From assembly GCA_021731205.1 (NCBI GenBank), contig JAKFXV010000154.1, positions 1 through 8,453 of the forward strand: DNA of 8,453 nucleotides. Reading direction: 5' to 3'. Of the stretch, positions 1 through 6,550 are shown one piece after another; position 1 is the first letter of the stretch; every line of letters begins with the position of its first letter. The stretch is from Nocardioides sp. Lineage in GTDB: Bacteria > Actinomycetota > Actinomycetes > Propionibacteriales > Nocardioidaceae. The position numbers and the translations under genes are program-made. The notes under the pieces were generated by a model. It was not told the DNA's origin, searched no databases, and saw only the letters and a program-made list of their open reading frames with translations.

Positions 1-2
1 AG

Positions 3-962
3 CGAACTCGCAGTCTGGCTGAGATCGATGAGGCGCGCAGTTGGGGACTCGGTCCCGAGCAGCTCCGCTGGCTGGAGCCCGCCCAGGCCCGGGCCCGACT
101 CAACGCGACGGAGGTGAACGGGGCGACCTACACCCCCGACTGTGCGGCGATCCACCCCGGGAAGCTGGCCCGTGGCTTGGCCGACACCGTGACGGCTCGT
201 GGCGCGTTGCTCGCCGAGTCGACCCGGGTGCTCGAGCTTCGCCGAGGGGCGGCGGTCACCGAACATGGAACGGTGCGTGCCGACCATGTCGTCAGAGCCA
301 CCGAGGGGTACACGCCCACACTCACTGGTCACGCTCGCAGCATGATCCCGGTCTACTCGATGATCATCGCCACCGAGCCGCTGTCCGACGACACCTGGGC
401 TCAGATCGGCCTCGCCGAGCGCGAGACCTTCAGCGACCATCGTCACCTGATCATCTACGGCCAGCGGACCGCCGACGGACGACTGGTGTTCGGCGGCCGC
501 GGCGCGCCGTACCACCTCGGATCGAGGATCCGACCCGACTTCGATCGGGATCAGCGGGTCTTCGCACGGTTGTACGCCACGTTGCTGGATCTGTTCCCTG
601 TGCTCCGCGGAACCCGGATCACCCACGCCTGGGGTGGTCCGCTCGGCATCGCGCGGGACTGGTGGGCCTCGGTCGGACTGGACCCGGACACCGGGCTCGG
701 CTGGGCCGGCGGGTACGTCGGGGACGGGGTGACGACGACGAACCTCGCCGGCCGAACGCTGCGCGACCTGATCCTGCGCTCCCCCAGTGAGCTCACGGAG
801 CTGCCCTGGGTCGGGCATCGCTCGCGCAACTGGGAACCCGAGCCGCTGCGTTGGTTGCTCATCAACGGCGGTCTCAACGCGGTCGACCTGGCCGACACCG
901 AGGAACGACTCACCGGGCGCCCCAGCCTGATCGCCCAAGCGGTGGCACCCTTCATCAGTTGA
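3..962 (+). CDS. FAD-dependent oxidoreductase (DAO family), 5'-truncated by window edge
   Basis: The frame is open from the first bases, so the true start lies upstream; 319 residues are visible before TGA at 960-962. I see the substrate-binding and C-terminal FAD-contacting parts of a glycine/D-amino-acid oxidase (DAO) type flavoenzyme. There is a VVRATEGYTP segment (about residues 96-105), like the ATNGYT stretch of gamma-glutamylputrescine oxidase-like proteins. A glycine-rich GWAGGYVGDGV motif (about residues 233-243) is typical of the region that closes over the FAD. The N-terminal Rossmann GxGxxG motif is outside the window. Such enzymes oxidise the C-N bond of an amine or amino acid and pass electrons to O2 or another acceptor; the substrate cannot be read from the sequence. 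The gene converges on the M1 peptidase gene with a 26-base gap and has no evident tie to the sugar genes. The family call is fairly secure, the specific function is not. Confidence 0.85.
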   Translation, partial: RTRSLAEIDEARSWGLGPEQLRWLEPAQARARLNATEVNGATYTPDCAAIHPGKLARGLADTVTARGALLAESTRVLELRRGAAVTEHGTVRADHVVRATEGYTPTLTGHARSMIPVYSMIIATEPLSDDTWAQIGLAERETFSDHRHLIIYGQRTADGRLVFGGRGAPYHLGSRIRPDFDRDQRVFARLYATLLDLFPVLRGTRITHAWGGPLGIARDWWASVGLDPDTGLGWAGGYVGDGVTTTNLAGRTLRDLILRSPSELTELPWVGHRSRNWEPEPLRWLLINGGLNAVDLADTEERLTGRPSLIAQAVAPFIS

Positions 963-988
963 ACCGGCGCGCGAAACCCTCTCGCAAC

Positions 989-2410
989 TCAGAGCCCGTT
1001 GGCGGCGGATGCGGTCGGTTTGGTGCCCGAGAACAGCCACGCGGTGAAGAACGAGTCGAGGTCCTCACCACTGACCTCCTCGGCCAGCGCGATGAACTCC
1101 GCGGTGCTGGCGCCTTCGGCGGCCTGCCGATGCACCCATTCGCGCAGCACGTCGTCGAGTGAGTCGGTGCCGATCCGGTTCCCCAACGCGGCCAGGGTCA
1201 TCGCGCCGCGAACGTAGATAGGAGTCGCGAAGATCGCGGCACGGCCGGGCCGGGCGATGCGCACCTCCCAGAAGGAGTCGGCGGGCGGTCTGGCGTCGTA
1301 CTCCGCAGCAAGCCAGGCCGCGGTGGTCCGGCCCCCATGAGCTTGGGCATACCGGTGTTCGAAGTAGGTCGCGAAGCCCTCGTTGAGCCAGATGTCGCGC
1401 CAGCGCCGGATCGCGACGTGGTTGCCGAACCACTGATGCGCCTGCTCGTGCACGACCGTCGACAACCCACCGGCTCCGAGGAAGGGATAGGTCGGCCGGG
1501 TCTGGTTCTCGAGAGCGAATCCGGGGTCGAGACTGGTCACGAGGCCACCGGTCGTGTCGAACGGATAGGAGCCGACGACCGATTCGAGCCATGCGTCGAC
1601 CGCCACGGTCTTCGCCAACAGCGCGAAGCTGGTCCTGCGCTGCGCGGGGGTGAGTCGTCGCGACACTGCGTTGAGCCAGGGTCGACCCGCCGTCGAGCCC
1701 TGCCTGATGGCGAAATCGCCCGCCGCGAAGTAGGCGAGGTACGGCGCCATCGGCTCGGTCGATCGCCAGCGCCAGGTGGTCAGGCCCGAGGCTCGACGGG
1801 ACTTGGCGACCAGGTGGCCTCCGGCCACCACTTGCGTGCCCCGCGGCACGGTGATGTGCAACCGGAAACGGGCCTTGTCGCTCGGGTGATCGTTGGCCGG
1901 GAACCACCACGGCGCCATGTGCGGCTGGTTCATCGTCACCACCTCCTGGGGCGAGGCCAACCAGTTCCGTTGCCCGAGGTAGCTCACGGACCCGGGGCGG
2001 CCGGCGTACGACACGGTGACGACGAACCGGGTGCCTGCGCGGATCGTCCGGCGCGGGGTGATCCGCAGTTCGTGCGGGTCGGGTTTGGTGAACCGTGCCA
2101 CTCGTCGGTCCACCAGCACTCGCTGGGTTGGGAGGAGCAGATCCAGGTTGAACCGCGACAGATCGGCCGTCGCCTCGGCGACGATCCGGGTCTTGCCACG
2201 CAGCTCGCCCGACCGGAGTCGATAGCGCACCCGGACGTCGTACTTCACGACCTGGAACCCACCATTGCCGTCGCGGGGGAAGTACTTGTCCCCGATGCCT
2301 TGGGCACCGGCATCCCCGGGCGGACGGGCCGTCGCCAGACTCGACTGAGCCGGGCCAAGTCCGACCACGATCGAGACGAGGAGCGCTCCGAGTCGGTGAG
2401 CCACGTGCAT
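989..2410 (-). CDS. secreted M1-family zinc metallopeptidase (compact)
   Basis: Numbering is from ATG at 2410 (473 aa). The zinc site is complete: HEQAH at residues 321-325, then, after 18 residues, the third ligand Glu344 in NEGFATY. ALEN (299-302) takes the place of the usual GAMEN exopeptidase motif, keeping the Glu (E301) that binds the substrate N-terminus. Tyr399 in IYVRGAM matches the transition-state-stabilising Tyr of the family. Residues 1-28 look like a Sec signal peptide (hydrophobic core LGALLVSIVVGLG, then a small-residue site near ATA), so the enzyme is probably exported. The usual N-terminal beta domain and the catalytic domain are present, but the large helical C-terminal domain of aminopeptidase N is absent, as in many short actinobacterial M1 proteins. 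The likely role is aminopeptidase action on extracellular peptides. The start is uncertain: ATGs at 2428 and 2452 are in frame. I prefer 2410 because it gives the cleanest signal peptide and keeps clear of the divergent gene. Confidence 0.9.
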   Translation of the reverse strand: MHVAHRLGALLVSIVVGLGPAQSSLATARPPGDAGAQGIGDKYFPRDGNGGFQVVKYDVRVRYRLRSGELRGKTRIVAEATADLSRFNLDLLLPTQRVLVDRRVARFTKPDPHELRITPRRTIRAGTRFVVTVSYAGRPGSVSYLGQRNWLASPQEVVTMNQPHMAPWWFPANDHPSDKARFRLHITVPRGTQVVAGGHLVAKSRRASGLTTWRWRSTEPMAPYLAYFAAGDFAIRQGSTAGRPWLNAVSRRLTPAQRRTSFALLAKTVAVDAWLESVVGSYPFDTTGGLVTSLDPGFALENQTRPTYPFLGAGGLSTVVHEQAHQWFGNHVAIRRWRDIWLNEGFATYFEHRYAQAHGGRTTAAWLAAEYDARPPADSFWEVRIARPGRAAIFATPIYVRGAMTLAALGNRIGTDSLDDVLREWVHRQAAEGASTAEFIALAEEVSGEDLDSFFTAWLFSGTKPTASAANGL

Positions 2411-2439
2411 CCCGCCATCTTTACCCATGGGGCGCGGCC

Positions 2440-2445
2440 TACGAT
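2440..2445 (+). promoter_or_regulatory. -10 box of a probable leaderless promoter for the sugar operon
   Basis: TACGAT matches the actinobacterial TAnnnT -10 pattern and ends five bases before ATG at 2451, so transcription would begin at or within a base or two of the start codon. The bases just upstream of the ATG hold no purine-rich ribosome-binding site, which fits a leaderless mRNA. No clear -35 box is visible; TTTACC at 2420-2425 is a poor candidate with too short a spacer. Confidence 0.5.
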
Positions 2446-2450
2446 GAGCC

Positions 2451-3062
2451 ATGCCCGAAACCCCGGTGACCCGAGTCCAGGACACCGCCGATGTCGCCGC
2501 TGACGCCACCCTGGGTGAAGGAAGCTCCGTCTGGCACCTCGCGCAGGTCCGAGAGGGTGCCGTGCTGGGACGCAACTGCGTCATCGGGCGCGGTGCTTAC
2601 GTCGGATCGGGCGTCGTGATGGGTGACAACTGCAAGGTGCAGAACTACGCCTTGGTCTACGAACCAGCGAAGCTGGACGACGGTGTCTTCGTCGGGCCGG
2701 CCGCAGTGTTCACGAACGACCACTTTCCTCGCGCCATCACCCCCGATGGCGAGCTCAAGAGCGCGCATGACTGGGAGCCCGTCGGGGTGACGGTGGGTCG
2801 CGGAGCGTCGATCGGCGCACGCGCGGTCTGTGTAGCCCCCGTGACGATCGGAGCCTGGGCGCTGGTCGCAGCCGGGTCGACGGTGATCCGGGACGTGCCC
2901 GACTACGCTCTGGTCGCCGGAGTTCCGGCTCGTCGCATCGGGTGGGTCGGGCGAGCGGGAGTTCCACTCATCGAGCGGGGCGGCGGTTTGTGGGAGTGCC
3001 CCGAGTCGGGTGAGAATTACCGTCAAGTGGACGAGTCCTTGGCGCCTGCCGAGACGACCTGA
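2451..3062 (+). CDS. UDP-3-amino-sugar N-acetyltransferase, left-handed beta-helix (WbpD/WlbB-like)
   Basis: This 203-residue protein has repeated hexapeptide units ([LIV]-G-x-x-x-x), for example in the stretches LGEGSSVWHLAQV (21-33), LGRNCVIGRGAYVG (39-52) and VGRGASIGARAVCVAPVTIGAWALVAAGS (115-143). These build a left-handed parallel beta-helix, normally a trimer using acetyl-CoA. KVQNYALVYEPAKLDDGVFVGP (62-83), then TNDHFPRA (88-95), closely fits WbpD/WlbB, which acetylate the 3-amino group of UDP-2-acetamido-3-amino-2,3-dideoxy-glucuronate; Asn65 sits in the substrate-site loop. The C-terminal GVPAR is typical of sugar O/N-acetyltransferases. It is the first gene of the four-gene set and lies 38 bases ahead of the aminotransferase that would make its substrate, which supports an N-acetyltransferase over an O-acetyltransferase. 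The start is ATG at 2451, without Shine-Dalgarno. The family is secure; the exact acceptor is inferred from context. Confidence 0.92.
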   Translation: MPETPVTRVQDTADVAADATLGEGSSVWHLAQVREGAVLGRNCVIGRGAYVGSGVVMGDNCKVQNYALVYEPAKLDDGVFVGPAAVFTNDHFPRAITPDGELKSAHDWEPVGVTVGRGASIGARAVCVAPVTIGAWALVAAGSTVIRDVPDYALVAGVPARRIGWVGRAGVPLIERGGGLWECPESGENYRQVDESLAPAETT

Positions 3063-3066
3063 CAGC

Positions 3067-3096
3067 TCATCGGAGCACGAGCATCATCGGAGCACG
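3067..3096 (+). repeat. 13-bp tandem direct repeat carrying a duplicated ribosome-binding site
   Basis: TCATCGGAGCACG occurs perfectly at 3067-3079 and again at 3084-3096, a period of 17 bases. It fills most of the short gap between the acetyltransferase and aminotransferase genes. Each copy carries a CGGAG Shine-Dalgarno-like core, and only the second is at a working distance from the TTG start. It looks like a small slippage or segmental duplication of the translation initiation region. Confidence 0.85.
3088..3092 (+). promoter_or_regulatory. ribosome-binding site for the aminotransferase (supports TTG start)
   Basis: CGGAG lies eight bases before TTG at 3101. No ATG or GTG occurs in this frame nearby, and the protein N-terminus from TTG (MNTFIPPAKPLIG) matches where DegT-family aminotransferases usually begin, so this site decides the start. 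Confidence 0.6.
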
Positions 3097-3100
3097 CGAA

Positions 3101-4189
3101 TTGAACACCTTCATCCCCCCTGCCAAGCCGCTGATCGGCGAGGAGGAGCGGGCCGCAGTCGACCGCGTGATGCGCAGTGGAATGCTCGCCCAGGGCCCGG
3201 AGGTGGCGGCATTCGAACTCGAGTTCGCCGAGCACTTCGGCCTTGGCCGGGCCTGCGTGGCAGTGAACTCGGGCACGTCTGGACTCCACCTGGGGTTGTT
3301 GGCCGCCGGCGTTCGACCCGGAGACGAAGTCATCGTCCCGTCGTTCACCTTCGCGGCGACCGCCAACTCCGTGGCCCTGACCGGGGCCGTGCCGGTGTTC
3401 GCCGACATCGACCTGGCGTCGTACTGTCTCGATCCGGGCTCCGTCGAAGCCGCCATCACCGAACGCACCGTCGGGATCATGCCCGTCCATCTGTACGGTC
3501 ACCCGGCGGACATGGGCGCGCTGGGAGACATCGCGCAGCGGCACGGGCTCCAGCTCTTCGAGGATGCGGCGCAGGCCCACGGAGCCTCTCTGGGCGGCAC
3601 CCCGGTCGGAGCGTTCGGCTCGTTCGCGATGTTCTCGCTCTACCCCACGAAGAACATGACCTCCGGCGAGGGCGGAATGGTCACTGCCGCCAACGCCGAC
3701 ATCGAGACTCAGCTGCGGCTGTATCGCAACCAGGGCATGCTCCGGCAGTACGAGAACGAGGTCGTCGGCTTCAACAACCGGATGACCGACATCCACGCCG
3801 CTATCGGCCGAGTGCAGCTGACCAAGGTCGATGCCTGGACCGCCCAGCGCCAGCGCAATGCCGCCTTTCTGAGCGCCAACCTCGAGGGAGTCACGACTCC
3901 CTCGGTCGCCGAGGGCGCAGTGCACGTCTACCACCAGTACACGGTGCGCGTCGCGGACGATCGAGACGGCCTCGCGACCGCGTTGCGCGAACAGTTCGAG
4001 ATCGGATCCGGGATGTTCTACCCGATCCCCAATCACCGCCTGGCCCCGTTCGAGTCTGGCGCTCAGCTCCCGGCGACCGAGCAGGCCGCCGCGGAGTGCT
4101 TGTCACTCCCGGTCCACCCGTCGGTCGACCAGGCCGGGCTGGAACGCATCGTGCACGCCGTCAACACGCTGGCGAAGGCGGGGTCCTGA
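3101..4189 (+). CDS. PLP-dependent aminotransferase, DegT/DnrJ/EryC1 family (WbpE-like)
   Basis: This 362-residue protein has the full set of sugar-aminotransferase landmarks: NSGTSGLHL (56-64) for the PLP phosphate, SFTFAATANS (81-90), FEDAAQAHGA (153-162) with Asp155 for the PLP ring nitrogen, and SLYPTKNMTSGEGG (179-192) with the Schiff-base lysine Lys184. NNRMTDIHAAIGRVQL (225-240) is the usual dimer/substrate segment. Family members move an amino group from glutamate to a keto sugar nucleotide. With an acetyltransferase before it and a sugar 3-dehydrogenase after it, the likely job is making UDP-2-acetamido-3-amino-2,3-dideoxy-glucuronate, as WbpE/WlbC do. It starts at TTG after the repeated RBS region and ends two bases before the next gene, so translational coupling is likely. 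A related 3-amino or 4-amino sugar product cannot be excluded from sequence alone. Confidence 0.93.
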   Translation: MNTFIPPAKPLIGEEERAAVDRVMRSGMLAQGPEVAAFELEFAEHFGLGRACVAVNSGTSGLHLGLLAAGVRPGDEVIVPSFTFAATANSVALTGAVPVFADIDLASYCLDPGSVEAAITERTVGIMPVHLYGHPADMGALGDIAQRHGLQLFEDAAQAHGASLGGTPVGAFGSFAMFSLYPTKNMTSGEGGMVTAANADIETQLRLYRNQGMLRQYENEVVGFNNRMTDIHAAIGRVQLTKVDAWTAQRQRNAAFLSANLEGVTTPSVAEGAVHVYHQYTVRVADDRDGLATALREQFEIGSGMFYPIPNHRLAPFESGAQLPATEQAAAECLSLPVHPSVDQAGLERIVHAVNTLAKAGS

Positions 4190-4191
4190 CG

Positions 4192-5196
4192 GTGGCCAAC
4201 CTCAGAGCCGGCCTGATCGGCCTGGGCATGATGGGCCGCCACCACGCGCGAGTGCTCGGTTCACTGCCCGGCGTCGACCTCGTCGCCGTTGCGGATGCGG
4301 GCGGCGATCCCCATGGGGTTGCGGGCACTCTGCCGGTGCTGGAGACGGTCGAGGAGCTCGTGGCGGCCGGTGTGGACTACTGCATGGTCGCGGTGCCCAC
4401 GATCCACCATGAGGCGATCGCATTGACGCTGGCCGCTGCCGGCGTACACGCCATCATCGAGAAGCCACTGGCCCAAGACACCCCGTCCGCGACCCGGATC
4501 GCGCACGCCTTCGACACCGCCGGGCTCGTCGGCGCCGTCGGCCATATCGAGCGCTATAACCCGGCGCTCCAAGCTGCTCGCGAACGGCTGGCCAACGGGG
4601 ACCTAGGGCATGTCTTCCAGATCGTGACCAGGCGTCAGGGTCCGTTCCCGGCCCGGATCGCCGACGTCGGCGTGGTCAAGGACCTCGCGACGCACGACAT
4701 CGACCTCACCTCCTGGGTCGCCGGATCGGCGTATGCATCGGTGGCGGCGCGAACGGCGTTCAAGAGCGGTCGCGAACACGAGGACCTCGTGGCCGTCGTC
4801 GGCTCACTGACCGATGGCACCGTGACCTCGCACCTGGTGAACTGGCTCTCGCCCTTCAAGGAACGGATCACGATCATCACCGGCGAACGGGGGACCTTCT
4901 TGGCCGACACCCTGACGGCGGATCTGACCTTCTACGCCAACGGTTCGGTGCCGACCACGTGGGACGGAGTGGCGCAGTTCCGCGGCGTCTCAGAAGGCGA
5001 CATGGTGCGCTACGCCGTACCCAAACCGGAGCCGCTTCGCGTCGAGCACGAGAACTTCCGGGACGCCGTACTCGGGAAGGATGCGGACATCGTCACCTTG
5101 TCCCAAGGCCTCACCACGGTGCGGGTGGCCGAGGCGGTCATCCGATCGGCCAACACCGGCACTACCGTCAGCGTCGACTCGGACGACTCCCCCTAA
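4192..5196 (+). CDS. Gfo/Idh/MocA family UDP-sugar 3-dehydrogenase (WbpB/WlbA-like)
   Basis: This 334-residue protein has an N-terminal NAD(P)-binding Rossmann fold with GLGMMG (10-15) and the family signature EKP (90-92), whose lysine is catalytic in Gfo/Idh/MocA enzymes. GHIERYNPA (117-125), RRQGPFPARIADVGVV (147-162) and DLATHDIDL (164-172), with His168 as probable acid/base, place it near the branch annotated as UDP-GlcNAc or UDP-GlcNAcA 3-dehydrogenases. It would oxidise C3 of the sugar nucleotide to a ketone, the substrate for the upstream aminotransferase. In some WlbA enzymes 2-oxoglutarate regenerates NAD+, linking the two steps; whether this one does is not visible. GTG at 4192 follows the aminotransferase stop by two bases, with GGCGGGG at 4177-4183 as its ribosome-binding site inside the upstream gene. 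The frame stays open upstream, but that part is arginine-rich out-of-frame sequence of the aminotransferase. Confidence 0.9.
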   Translation: MANLRAGLIGLGMMGRHHARVLGSLPGVDLVAVADAGGDPHGVAGTLPVLETVEELVAAGVDYCMVAVPTIHHEAIALTLAAAGVHAIIEKPLAQDTPSATRIAHAFDTAGLVGAVGHIERYNPALQAARERLANGDLGHVFQIVTRRQGPFPARIADVGVVKDLATHDIDLTSWVAGSAYASVAARTAFKSGREHEDLVAVVGSLTDGTVTSHLVNWLSPFKERITIITGERGTFLADTLTADLTFYANGSVPTTWDGVAQFRGVSEGDMVRYAVPKPEPLRVEHENFRDAVLGKDADIVTLSQGLTTVRVAEAVIRSANTGTTVSVDSDDSP

Positions 5197-5204
5197 CGAA
5201 GCGC

Positions 5205-5210
5205 GAAGGA
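5205..5210 (+). promoter_or_regulatory. ribosome-binding site for the UDP-sugar dehydrogenase (supports GTG start)
   Basis: GAAGGA lies five bases before GTG at 5216. It sets the start there rather than at earlier in-frame codons that fall inside the upstream oxidoreductase gene, and the protein then begins with the Rossmann beta strand. Confidence 0.75.
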
Positions 5211-5215
5211 TCACC

Positions 5216-6520
5216 GTGCGGATCACCGTCGTCGGCCTAGGCAAGATCGGGTTGCCCCTGGCCGTCCAGTTCGCGTCGTCGGGTCACCACGTCGTCGGCG
5301 CCGATGTCAATCAGGGTGTGGTCGACCTCGTGAACGCGGGCCGTGAGCCATTCCCCGGCGAGCATCTCCTCGCGGAGAAACTGGCGCTGGTCGTCGGTGG
5401 CAACCAACTGCGTGCCACCACCGACACGGCAGCGGCGGTGAGCGAATCCGACGCTGTGGTCGTCGTGGTCCCGCTCTTCGTGGATACCCAGGGCGTTCCT
5501 GACTTCGGCTGGATGGACTCCGCAACGACCGACATCGGCCGCGGACTACAACCGGGCACCCTGGTCTGCTACGAAACGACACTCCCGGTCGGCACCACGC
5601 GGACCAGATGGAAACCGTTGCTGGAACAGGTCTCGGGGCTGCACGAAGGCACGGACTTCCACGTCGTCTTCTCGCCGGAGCGGGTGTTGACCGGGCGGAT
5701 CTTCGCTGACCTGCGCAAGTACCCGAAGCTGGTCGGCGGCCTGAGCGCCGCCGGCGCAGCCCGAGCCACTGAGTTCTACGAGGCTGTGCTGCAGTTCGAC
5801 GAACGACCAGACCTGGATCGGGGCAACGGCGTCTGGGATCTTGGCTCGGCCGAGGCCTCGGAGATGGCCAAACTCGCCGAGACCACCTACCGCGACGTCA
5901 ACATCGGGCTGGCCAACCAGTTCGGGGTGTTCGCCGCGGCGCACGGGATCGATGTCTACCAAGTCATCGAAGCGAGCAACTCTCAGCCCTACAGCCACAT
6001 CCATCGGCCAGGAATTGCCGTCGGCGGACACTGCATCCCGGTCTACCCGAGGCTGTACCTATGGAACGACCCGGACGCCACCGTGGTCCGCTCCGCCCGC
6101 GAGGCCAACGCGGCCATGCCGGCGTACTGCGTCGGACTGGCGCGCGAGGCCTATGGTCAGGCCCTGACCGGTGCCCGGGTCGTCGTCTTGGGCGCCGCAT
6201 ACAGGGGCGGAGTCAAGGAGACCGCGTTCTCGGGCGTGTTCCCGACAGTCGCCGCACTGGAGGCCGACGGTGCACGCGTGTCGGTTCACGACCCGATGTA
6301 CGGCGACCACGAGCTCACTGCTCTCGGGTTCAGGCCGCACCGACTGGGTGAGCCCGTGGATGTCGCGATCGTGCAGGCCGATCACGCGGCGTACGCCGCC
6401 TTGAGCGAGGCCGACCTGCCCGAGGTCAGCGTCGTGGTGGATGGACGCAACCACCTGAACCCGGACAACTTCCCCACCGCGCACCTGGTCGTCGTGGGAC
6501 GCCCTCACCGCAGGCCCTAG
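5216..6520 (+). CDS. UDP-N-acetylhexosamine 6-dehydrogenase (WbpA/WecC-type UDP-sugar dehydrogenase)
   Basis: This 434-residue protein belongs to the UDP-glucose/GDP-mannose dehydrogenase family, which oxidises the sugar C6 alcohol to a carboxylate with two NAD+. The N-terminal Rossmann motif is GLGKIGLPLA (7-16). SPERVLTGRIF (153-163) is the usual substrate/NAD loop, AEASEMAKLAETTYRDVNIGLANQF (212-236) holds the conserved Lys219 and Asn229, and the catalytic Cys273 sits in GGHCIPVYP (270-278). A third domain follows with GAAYRGGVKET (326-336), in place of the more usual AYKxxVDDxRES. Overall it resembles the N-acetylhexosamine branch (UDP-GlcNAc or UDP-ManNAc dehydrogenases) more than UDP-glucose dehydrogenases. 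Next to the acetyltransferase, aminotransferase and 3-dehydrogenase it most likely makes UDP-GlcNAcA, as WbpA does. It is the last gene of the operon. C2 stereochemistry of the substrate (gluco or manno) cannot be told from sequence. Confidence 0.9.
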   Translation: MRITVVGLGKIGLPLAVQFASSGHHVVGADVNQGVVDLVNAGREPFPGEHLLAEKLALVVGGNQLRATTDTAAAVSESDAVVVVVPLFVDTQGVPDFGWMDSATTDIGRGLQPGTLVCYETTLPVGTTRTRWKPLLEQVSGLHEGTDFHVVFSPERVLTGRIFADLRKYPKLVGGLSAAGAARATEFYEAVLQFDERPDLDRGNGVWDLGSAEASEMAKLAETTYRDVNIGLANQFGVFAAAHGIDVYQVIEASNSQPYSHIHRPGIAVGGHCIPVYPRLYLWNDPDATVVRSAREANAAMPAYCVGLAREAYGQALTGARVVVLGAAYRGGVKETAFSGVFPTVAALEADGARVSVHDPMYGDHELTALGFRPHRLGEPVDVAIVQADHAAYAALSEADLPEVSVVVDGRNHLNPDNFPTAHLVVVGRPHRRP

Positions 6521-6530
6521 CCGGCACCAC

Positions 6531-6550
6531 GCCTCACAGCGCCTTGAGGC
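6531..6550. terminator. possible weak bidirectional hairpin at convergent gene ends
   Basis: GCCTCA at 6531-6536 and TGAGGC at 6545-6550 form a six-base stem with an eight-base loop. It lies just after the dehydrogenase stop and overlaps the stop codon of the leftward glycosyltransferase. No U-tract follows on either strand, so intrinsic termination is doubtful; the hairpin may only be a chance repeat. Confidence 0.25.

Noticed and set aside
41..790. 249-residue open frame on the plus strand inside the flavoenzyme gene
   Set aside because: Arg/Pro/Gly-rich composition with no motifs, and it overlaps a frame with clear DAO-family motifs; an out-of-frame shadow of GC-rich coding DNA.
963..988. 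Terminator between the convergent flavoenzyme and peptidase genes
   Set aside because: No stem-loop or T-tract could be found in these 26 bases.
1337..2503. 388-residue open frame antisense to the M1 peptidase
   Set aside because: It lacks recognisable domains and is opposite a gene with a full zinc-peptidase signature; long antisense frames are expected at this GC content.
2411..2584. Longer peptidase N-terminus starting at 2584, 2452 or 2428
   Set aside because: Starts at 2584 and 2452 would overlap the divergent acetyltransferase coding region or its start codon; 2428 remains possible but has no better RBS and adds only a short polar stretch.
3023..4036. 337-residue open frame antisense to the aminotransferase
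   Set aside because: No motifs, Gly/Asp/Arg/Val-rich, and no initiation signal; mirrors the codon structure of the real gene.
3010..4191. Long in-frame N-terminal extension of the Gfo/Idh/MocA oxidoreductase, as if a fusion
   Set aside because: The extension is Arg/Pro-rich and overlaps the whole aminotransferase gene in another frame; the Rossmann strand begins right after GTG at 4192, which has an upstream RBS-like GGCGGGG.
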